Below are positions 58,855 to 64,000 of a stretch of DNA of 64,000 nucleotides, one piece after another (position 1 is the first letter of the stretch; each line of letters starts with the position of its first letter). The notes below the pieces were generated by a model. It saw nothing but the letters and a program-made list of their open reading frames with translations, did not search any database and was not told the DNA's origin. The position numbers were made by a program, and so were the translations under genes. Source of the stretch: DTU015 sp012837895 (lineage in GTDB: Bacteria > Bacillota > Sulfobacillia > Fermentithermobacillales > Fermentithermobacillaceae); the NCBI GenBank assembly GCA_050952085.1, contig JBMNKH010000004.1, forward strand, positions 186,001 to 250,000, written 5' to 3'.

Positions 58855-59484
58855 CTAACGCTTCTCCCAGCTCTGCCAAGGACCCAGGATGGGATCATAC
58901 AGCCAACATCCGCGGCGCACAGGGATGTCTGCCGCTGCCGAGGCGTCCAATCCGAGAGCATGGCATACTGCCTGCCGGATTTGTTCCCTTTCCTTAACTG
59001 AAGTGGCATAAATCATGAGCAGGTTGTCAGTTGGGGAACATGGATACTGGGCCAAGGGCTCGCCTGTGCGAACTACCTGCAGAGGGTGTTTTGACACCTT
59101 GGCCACAAAAGCAGAGCCGTATCTTGCAGCCAGTTCAAACGCCAGCCAATATAGGCGGTCCTGTCCGCCACTCAGGCTGCCTGGATGCCAAGACTCTCCA
59201 AGATGCCCATCAATGCAAGAACCGCCACCGGGTTGGGGAAGACGACCGTTATGGTTAGTGCCGTAGCTATCAGCACCTCCATCACCGGAGCCATAACCGG
59301 CAGAAACCATTTCTTCCACGAACCACGGGCTCTGACTCCATATTTCAACCTTCCAGCAATCTATACACTCAGGCACAGGGACTTTGAGTGTCCCGACTTT
59401 TTCCCGGCAGACTGTGCACTTGTTGCGCCAAAACTCGTTGGGATAACCAAAGTAGATCCACAAGTCATCTTCCACGGTTCTCAT
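58855..59484 (-). CDS. Hypothetical protein with cysteine pairs
   Basis: 209 residues from ATG 59484, which has GGGGTGG about 9 nt upstream. An N-terminal pair of CxxC motifs (KCTVCREK; ECIDCWKV) suggests a zinc knuckle. A Gly/Ser-rich middle is followed by a conserved-looking end (RRGCWLYDPILGPW). Not recognised. The frame stays open upstream to 59694 without a good start. Confidence 0.6.
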   Translation of the reverse strand: MRTVEDDLWIYFGYPNEFWRNKCTVCREKVGTLKVPVPECIDCWKVEIWSQSPWFVEEMVSAGYGSGDGGADSYGTNHNGRLPQPGGGSCIDGHLGESWHPGSLSGGQDRLYWLAFELAARYGSAFVAKVSKHPLQVVRTGEPLAQYPCSPTDNLLMIYATSVKEREQIRQAVCHALGLDASAAADIPVRRGCWLYDPILGPWQSWEKR

Positions 59485-59773
59485 ACCTGTAACCACCCCA
59501 TAGAACCAATGGACCCAAAATTCAGTATAGACGCAAGAACCGTCACACAAGTATATGCAACAGGACACCCGATCTCCCAAAATACAAGACTGACGAAAGC
59601 AAGGTCCCAGTACTTGGTCTAATCCAGGTGGCTGCTCAAAGTGACAATGAGGATATATTGCGAAGATGCAAACCAGTGACGAGGAAAACGCCAATGCTTT
59701 TTCCGCCTTTATCCCGGGAATGCCTTCTCAGCGCGACGTCCCAAAAAAGAGAGCTGTCCATTTCCGATCACAT

Positions 59774-60052
59774 CTAGCTGTCAAATTGTATTCCCTTCTT
59801 GCAGTATGGACAAAAAACCACATCGGGCCGGCTTATGGCGAGGAGCTCTCTACCAAAGATATCCTTACCTCCACAATGTGGACACACAAACAGCCGCTCT
59901 TGAATGCCCGGCCTGACAAGGTAAAGAAGAGAAGTGACTAGGCCTACGACGGCAGCCCTCATCCTGCTTCCAAACAGTATCACTAAGGCGGCAAGACACG
60001 CCCACGCGATCACAGCATACTTAACAAACATCACACGCTTGAATGAGAGCAT
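59774..60052 (-). CDS. Small membrane protein with C-terminal zinc ribbon
   Basis: 92 residues from ATG 60052 (GGAGGT 8 nt upstream). Two N-terminal hydrophobic stretches, then CPHC ... CPYC forming a likely zinc ribbon. Unknown function. 59485-59773 and 60053-60307 hold nothing else I can assign. Confidence 0.65.
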   Translation of the reverse strand: MLSFKRVMFVKYAVIAWACLAALVILFGSRMRAAVVGLVTSLLYLVRPGIQERLFVCPHCGGKDIFGRELLAISRPDVVFCPYCKKGIQFDS

Positions 60053-60307
60053 AGTCTATGACCTCCATGAAATCGAGGGACGCCGTACTCTTCCATATAT
60101 CAGCCCAAGTCCTCTGTGGCTTCTTGCAGTTGATCAACTTGATCGCGTCAGGATTGGTGCTTGGATGCTGCTACAACAGGACTGATAAAGATTCTTGTCA
60201 AGTTATTTTGAGCGGTGAATGATGCTGGCACTTCTCAAGGCAAAAAGTAGCGTAAACGCAAAATGGACTGATAGTTGCAACAATTGCAGGGTAAATGAAC
60301 TTAAGCG

Positions 60308-60395
60308 TGGTGCCGGGGGCGGGACTCGAACCCGCACGGGCTAGAAGCCCAGGGGATTTTAAGTCCCCATTGTCTACCTATTCCAACACCCCGGC
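60308..60395 (-). tRNA. tRNA-Leu (TAA)
   Basis: Class II tRNA with a long variable arm, acceptor GCCGGGG, anticodon TAA, CCA encoded. Immediately downstream of yabR on the same strand. Confidence 0.95.
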
Positions 60396-60404
60396 TAGGG
60401 TTAT

Positions 60405-60794
60405 TCAGAAATCCCGGCGTGAGCCGCGTCCTCCGCGCTTGGAATCTGTATGCTTTCTAAGATCAGCCTGGCGCTCATCGCTCTCTTTCAAGAACCGGGC
60501 AAGCTTGTCTTCAAAACTTGCCTGGGAGCGTGGCGAACGGCTAGGCCTCGGCCGGTACGTCGGGCTGGCCTGTTTGATGCTCAGTCCGATCTTACCGGAA
60601 GGATCCACAGACAGAACCTTCACTTGTACTTTTTCGTTAGTCTTCACATACTCGTTGATGTCTTTTACATACGCGTCAGCGATCTCAGAGATGTGTACCA
60701 AACCGGTCCTGCCATCTGGCAAGGTCACGAAAGCACCGAAGTTAGTGATTCCAGTAACGATCCCCTCTACAATCGCTCCTACTTCGAGGGCCAT
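60405..60794 (-). CDS. yabR: S1 RNA-binding domain protein (YabR-like)
   Basis: 129 residues. S1 domain (VGAIVEGIVTGITNFGAFVTL ... GLVHISEIA ... GKIGLSIKQA), then a basic Arg/Ser-rich tail. ATG 60794 matches the usual MxxEVG start; an upstream in-frame start at 60836 is unlikely. In B. subtilis yabR follows divIC and precedes spoIIE. Confidence 0.9.
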   Translation of the reverse strand: MALEVGAIVEGIVTGITNFGAFVTLPDGRTGLVHISEIADAYVKDINEYVKTNEKVQVKVLSVDPSGKIGLSIKQASPTYRPRPSRSPRSQASFEDKLARFLKESDERQADLRKHTDSKRGGRGSRRDF

Positions 60795-61040
60795 ACCTCC
60801 GACATTCCTCCCGGTACCTATTGATAAATCCGGCAAACTGATTATAGGTTATGCATATTTTGAGTGTCAAGGATTACAACCTTGCAGCCAGTGCCAAGTT
60901 TCCCCGCAGAATCAAACGCCAAGTCCAACAAGGTCTTGCGGTATTGGCGCTGCATTGTAAGGTCAAAACCATACAAGACAACTCATACAATGTTACTGTA
61001 CCTCTTTTTGAGGAAACATGCCAATCCGGTTACATCATAT

Positions 61041-61069
61041 GTCATATATTATTGAGCAACGCATATTTA
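61041..61069 (+). promoter_or_regulatory. Possible SigE promoter of yabP-yabQ
   Basis: GTCATAT, 14 bp, CATATTTA resembles the SigE promoter (KMATATT-N14-CATACAMT). YabP and YabQ are SigE-dependent in B. subtilis. Confidence 0.4.
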
Positions 61070-61112
61070 GGATACTAAACCGGCATTATGCCCTGTTTCG
61101 GAGGTGCTTAGT

Positions 61113-61403
61113 TTGGAACAGTATCCCGTTGAGCAAGGTACGCATAAGGTTGAGATCTTGCAGAGGGAGTCAATCCGCTTAACAGGAGTTGTCCACGTCG
61201 AGAGTTTCGATGAAAGGCAAGTAGTCGTAGAGACTGAAATGGGGAACCTGGCACTCATGGGGGAAGAGTTCCATATCACTGCCTTGGACTTGGAAAAAGG
61301 ACAGATGATCCTGGAAGGCATGTTGTTTTCGCTGGAATACTCATCTCTTGACCGTGGAGCCAGACAAAGGGAAGGCAGCTTCTTGCAGAGGATTTTCCGT
61401 TAG
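61113..61403 (+). CDS. yabP: Sporulation protein YabP
   Basis: About 96 residues. RLTGVVHVESFDERQVVVET ... EKGQMILEGMLFSLEY fits YabP, needed with YabQ for cortex formation. TTG 61113 is 8 nt after CGGAGG; a GTG at 61104 overlaps that site. Confidence 0.85.
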   Translation: MEQYPVEQGTHKVEILQRESIRLTGVVHVESFDERQVVVETEMGNLALMGEEFHITALDLEKGQMILEGMLFSLEYSSLDRGARQREGSFLQRIFR

Positions 61404-61405
61404 AC

Positions 61406-61846
61406 ATGCACCCTCCTGTAGACATACAGTTGTGGCGTCTAGCCGTACTTTTTTTGCTAGGCATATTTTGCAGTACCTTGTTTCAAGCATATACGGCTTT
61501 GAGAAGAGCCACTTCGCCGCGAAAATTCACAGCCCATGTACTTGACGGGGTGGTAGCTGTACTGGTGCTTACAGTTATCGCCATAGTGGTTTTTGTCGTC
61601 AATTACGGCGAGGTAAGGCTGTACATCGTCATTGCCCTCGCCCTGGGCTTTGCCCTATGCAACGCCCTGGTAGGAAACCTCGTTTATGACATCACCTTTG
61701 CTTGCACCAAAGCTGTTATGAGAACCGTTTCCAAGGTCAAACATGCCCTCAAATCGGCAATCCGCACAATAAACCAAAAGCTGTGGACACCGCTGATAAA
61801 CAGATTGAAAAAGCCCTCTCCTCCTGACGACGGCAGCGACGGATAA
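61406..61846 (+). CDS. yabQ: Spore cortex protein YabQ
   Basis: 146 residues with about three hydrophobic segments (LAVLFLLGIFCSTLFQAYTAL; VVAVLVLTVIAIVVFVV; LYIVIALALGFAL) and a basic tail. Immediately after yabP. No strong ribosome-binding site, consistent with coupling. Confidence 0.85.
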   Translation: MHPPVDIQLWRLAVLFLLGIFCSTLFQAYTALRRATSPRKFTAHVLDGVVAVLVLTVIAIVVFVVNYGEVRLYIVIALALGFALCNALVGNLVYDITFACTKAVMRTVSKVKHALKSAIRTINQKLWTPLINRLKKPSPPDDGSDG

Positions 61847-61902
61847 ATCGTCTATCAAGAAGCTCCATCAAAAAGCTTATTTGCCGTGCAGGAATTCCGA
61901 TA

Positions 61903-61930
61903 TTGACGTAGAATAAGGTTGTACTAAATT
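61903..61930 (+). promoter_or_regulatory. Promoter of the HTH-divIC pair
   Basis: -35 TTGACG (61903-61908), 16-bp spacer, -10 TAAATT (61925-61930). DnaA boxes begin at its downstream edge. Confidence 0.5.
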
Positions 61931-61961
61931 TGTCCACAATCTGTGCATAAATTGTGGATAA
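61930..61961. promoter_or_regulatory. Inverted DnaA boxes
   Basis: TTGTCCACA (61930-61938, plus) and the inverse of TTATCCACA (61953-61961) face each other just downstream of the -10. Confidence 0.55.
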
Positions 61962-61976
61962 CCCAGGGGATAAGCT

Positions 61977-62213
61977 GTGCAAATCGAAATCCGGGGAGCC
62001 GAAAGACTAAGTTTCAGAGAAAGACAAGTAGTAGTCCTGAAAGAAACAGGCTGTTCAGCTCAAGCCATAGCGGAGCGGCTAGGCCTTAGCCAGTCCACCG
62101 TAGCAACTCTTTATAACAGGGCAAAGCAAAAGGGCTACCAGGTAGTCATTGTGATTTCAGGTGACCCATTGAACCTGTTCGGTGGAGATGGCACAGAGGA
62201 GGAACAGCCATGA
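61977..62213 (+). CDS. Small HTH protein (sigma region 4 / LuxR-like)
   Basis: 78 residues from GTG 61977 (AGGGG 7 nt upstream). LSFRERQVVVLKETGCSAQAIAERLGLSQSTVATLYNRAKQKG is a helix-turn-helix of the sigma-4/LuxR type. Overlaps divIC by 4 bp. Not part of the B. subtilis order I know; probably a DNA-binding regulator. Confidence 0.75.
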   Translation: MQIEIRGAERLSFRERQVVVLKETGCSAQAIAERLGLSQSTVATLYNRAKQKGYQVVIVISGDPLNLFGGDGTEEEQP

Positions 62214-62500
62214 GAAGTAGAAAGCAACGCAAAATGAACCTCAACTTGGTGTGGGCATTTATTGGATTGATTGCCATAACCTTTGCAGTCAGGCAAGTTG
62301 AAGTGATACGTGTCAGGAACCGCCTCATGCAGCTTGAGTCTGAAATAGAGTATTACATGATGCTAAACACCGCACTTGAAGAGCAAATAGAAACCCTCGG
62401 GAGCGAAGAGTATATAGAGAAAACTGCAAGAGAGAAACTCGGGCTGGTTATGCCCGGGGAAGTACAGTACATCCCCATAAAGGATGGAAAGGGCCAGTAG
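62210..62500 (+). CDS. divIC: Cell division protein DivIC (FtsB-like)
   Basis: 96 residues. One N-terminal transmembrane helix (LVWAFIGLIAITFAV), then a coiled coil (RNRLMQLESEIEYYMMLNTALEEQIETL) and the typical YIEKTAREKLGLVMPGE end. Septum complex. ATG 62210 has GGAGG 8 nt upstream. Confidence 0.88.
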   Translation: MRSRKQRKMNLNLVWAFIGLIAITFAVRQVEVIRVRNRLMQLESEIEYYMMLNTALEEQIETLGSEEYIEKTAREKLGLVMPGEVQYIPIKDGKGQ

Positions 62501-62520
62501 CGGTAGGAGACACCCCCGCA

Positions 62521-62787
62521 CTATTCCACTTCAGCCAAATCCTCTTGAGAGAGCCGCCGGTAGAGCGAACCGGCGGTTTTCTTGTCCGCGCTGTCAGCCA
62601 AAGCAACTACTTCAACAGTAATCAATCTGGGGCCAAACCTTATCTCCAACACGTCGCCAATCTCAACACGGGAAGAGGGCTTGGCGGGCCGCCCGTTCTT
62701 GGTTACATGTCCACCATTGCACAGTTCTTGTGCAAGGGTTCTGCGCTTTACCAGGCGCGCAACCTTAAGATACTTATCCAACCGCAC
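62521..62787 (-). CDS. rqcP: S4-domain RNA-binding protein RqcP
   Basis: 88 residues. S4 domain MRLDKYLKVARLVKRRTLAQE ... GHVTKNGRPAKPSSRVEIGD. The family acts in ribosome quality control with RqcH. GTG start at 62787 with GGAGGG. Converges on divIC. Confidence 0.9.
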   Translation of the reverse strand: MRLDKYLKVARLVKRRTLAQELCNGGHVTKNGRPAKPSSRVEIGDVLEIRFGPRLITVEVVALADSADKKTAGSLYRRLSQEDLAEVE

Positions 62788-62852
62788 TGCAAGCCCTCCT
62801 CCGGAAACAGTTTTGAAAAATAGAACTGTATATTTCGTGCCTAGCTACTACC

Positions 62853-63125
62853 TTACTTTACCGCATCTCTCAGTCCCCTGCCGGGCCTGAACACAGGAAC
62901 TCTTGCAGCAGGAATCTGAATAGGTTCGCCTGTCCTGGGATTACGCCCTTCACGTGCAGACCTTTCTCTTGCAAGGAAAGTACCGAATCCCAAGATGGCT
63001 ACTGTGTCGCCTCCTGCGAGAGCTTCCTGCACAACTTCGATAAAGCTGTTGATAGCTTTTTCCGTGTCTTTCTTGGTTAGTCCTGCTTTTTGAGCTACCG
63101 CTCCGATAAGTTCAGATTTGTTCAC
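62853..63125 (-). CDS. hup: DNA-binding protein HU
   Basis: 90 residues from GTG 63125 (GGAGGG 7-8 nt upstream). NKSELIGAVAQKAGLTKKD and FGTFLARERSAREGRNPRTGEPIQIPA are classic HU. Nucleoid protein. Confidence 0.96.
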   Translation of the reverse strand: MNKSELIGAVAQKAGLTKKDTEKAINSFIEVVQEALAGGDTVAILGFGTFLARERSAREGRNPRTGEPIQIPAARVPVFRPGRGLRDAVK

Positions 63126-63203
63126 ACCAAATCCCTCCATTATGTGACGGTATATGTATTGCCAACCGTATTGGCCGGCACCTTTGGACAACTGAAATCC
63201 CGG

Positions 63204-64000
63204 CTAAGCTTTTTCCCCACCCTCCTTATTCTCCCCATCCTTCGCCTTTTCCCACAGTTCATCCAAGGTGTCCAACCCTACTTCTCTTATCGTTAGATTG
63301 TCTTGTTTCAGATATGCCTCCATGAGCCTAAATCTTTTGGAAAACTTGTCGATCGTGCGGGTAAGTGCCACTTCAGCATCGACTCCCAGCCACCTTGCCA
63401 GATTGACGCATGCGAAAAGGAGATCTCCGATTTCAGATTCTACCTGGGCCTGGTCGTTCTTGTCCCAAGCTTCCTTGAGTTCTGAGATCTCTTCATGCAA
63501 TTTTTCAACAACGCCTTGCACATCAGGCCAATCAAAGCCCACCTGGGCAGCAACTTCTTGCTGCTGTTGCGCTCTCATCAAGGCCGGTAACCCCTTATCG
63601 ACCTGATCCATCAAGGAACTGCGTTGAAGGCGTTTTCCACGTTCGTTGCTCTTAATCTCAGCCCAAAGCTTTTCAACCTGTTCAGGTGTATCTGCCTTCC
63701 GATCACCGAACACATGGGGATGCCTTCGTACCAGTTTGTCAGATATGCCGTTAATCACATCGGCAAGGGTAAAATGCTGGTTCTCTTCAGCGATCGCAGA
63801 GTACAGGCCGATCTGGAGCATTAAGTCCCCCAATTCCTCCCTGATCTTATCCCCATCGTTTTCCGAAGCTGCCTGAACCACTTCGTACGCTTCTTCCAAC
63901 ACGAAAGGCGTCAGTGATTGATAAGTCTGCTTCTTATCCCAGGGGCAACCGTCAGGGCCCCTGAGCCGCTTGATAATGGACTCAAATCTCTCCCAGGGAG
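63204..64000 (-). CDS. mazG: MazG nucleotide pyrophosphohydrolase, partial
   Basis: At least 265 residues; the N-terminus is beyond the right edge. LRGPDGCPWDKKQTYQSL (near 63903-63975) and EEAYEVVQAA ... EELGDLMLQI are the first MazG domain; EEISELKEAW ... ESEIGDLLFACVNLARWL the second. Next to hup and rqcP as in Firmicutes. Confidence 0.93.
   Translation of the reverse strand, partial: PWERFESIIKRLRGPDGCPWDKKQTYQSLTPFVLEEAYEVVQAASENDGDKIREELGDLMLQIGLYSAIAEENQHFTLADVINGISDKLVRRHPHVFGDRKADTPEQVEKLWAEIKSNERGKRLQRSSLMDQVDKGLPALMRAQQQQEVAAQVGFDWPDVQGVVEKLHEEISELKEAWDKNDQAQVESEIGDLLFACVNLARWLGVDAEVALTRTIDKFSKRFRLMEAYLKQDNLTIREVGLDTLDELWEKAKDGENKEGGEKA

Overview
The window is about 64 kb from a spore-forming Bacillota (Clostridia-type) chromosome. 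The markers are sporulation genes (sigH, spoIIE, a spoIID-like gene, yabP, yabQ), the Gram-positive stress operon ctsR-mcsA-mcsB-clpC, CarD, and Firmicutes gene orders such as sigH/rlmB/thyX/cysS/ispDF/yacL and mazG/hup/rqcP ... yabR/spoIIE/tilS/ftsH. A formate-tetrahydrofolate ligase fits an anaerobe. I do not name a genus. Most genes lie on the minus strand.

Layout. 1-4.6 kb: tRNA-fMet, tRNA-Tyr and tRNA-Thr with sigH; a TrmB-type regulator plus ABC exporter cassette and a short palindrome array lie between tRNA-Thr and tRNA-Tyr. 4.7-10.3 kb: rlmB, thyX, cysS, ispDF and a PIN/TRAM gene. 10.5-19.9 kb: carD, tRNA-Ala, radA, the clpC operon, trxB and a spoIID-like gene. 19.9-23.1 kb: an EF-G paralogue and a secreted BsuPI-domain protein. 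23.6-28.5 kb: a 16S-23S-5S rRNA operon with no spacer tRNA. 28.7-36.5 kb: lysS, greA, a three-gene regulator/dehydrogenase cluster, dusB, a DUF151 protein and a phosphohexomutase. 36.6-46.7 kb: coaX with an ECF S component, a P1 peptidase, fhs, hutI, a pair of M16 proteases and a methyltransferase. 46.9-52.8 kb: ftsH, tilS, spoIIE. 52.8-60.3 kb: an accessory stretch with a ten-unit palindrome array, tRNA-Met/Lys, a broken HNH-type gene, a Dam-like methylase, a copper operon and two orphan proteins. 60.3-64 kb: tRNA-Leu, yabR, an inverted yabP-yabQ-HTH-divIC block, rqcP, hup and mazG.

The most unusual signal is a pair of arrays built on an exact 53-bp period, ten units at 53089-53590 and three at 371-500. 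Each unit centres on a dyad of the ATGGTGCAC / GTGCACCAT type. At both loci the array points toward a tRNA operon. Between array and promoter sits an identical 30-bp sequence containing the dyad GTGACAATATCAC, ending 14-15 bp upstream of a good -35 box. The dyad centre falls near -71 from the predicted start in both cases. I read this as a possible upstream control region for tRNA promoters; that function is inference, while the repeats and spacings are visible in the sequence.

Other points of note: an 11-bp inverted repeat that includes the radA start codon; DnaA-box pairs, one just downstream of the HTH-divIC promoter; a ThyX with about 21 extra residues inside its signature motif; a CopA with a fused C-terminal CopZ-like domain and HH in place of the usual HP; and an acyl-ACP-reductase-like dehydrogenase cluster.
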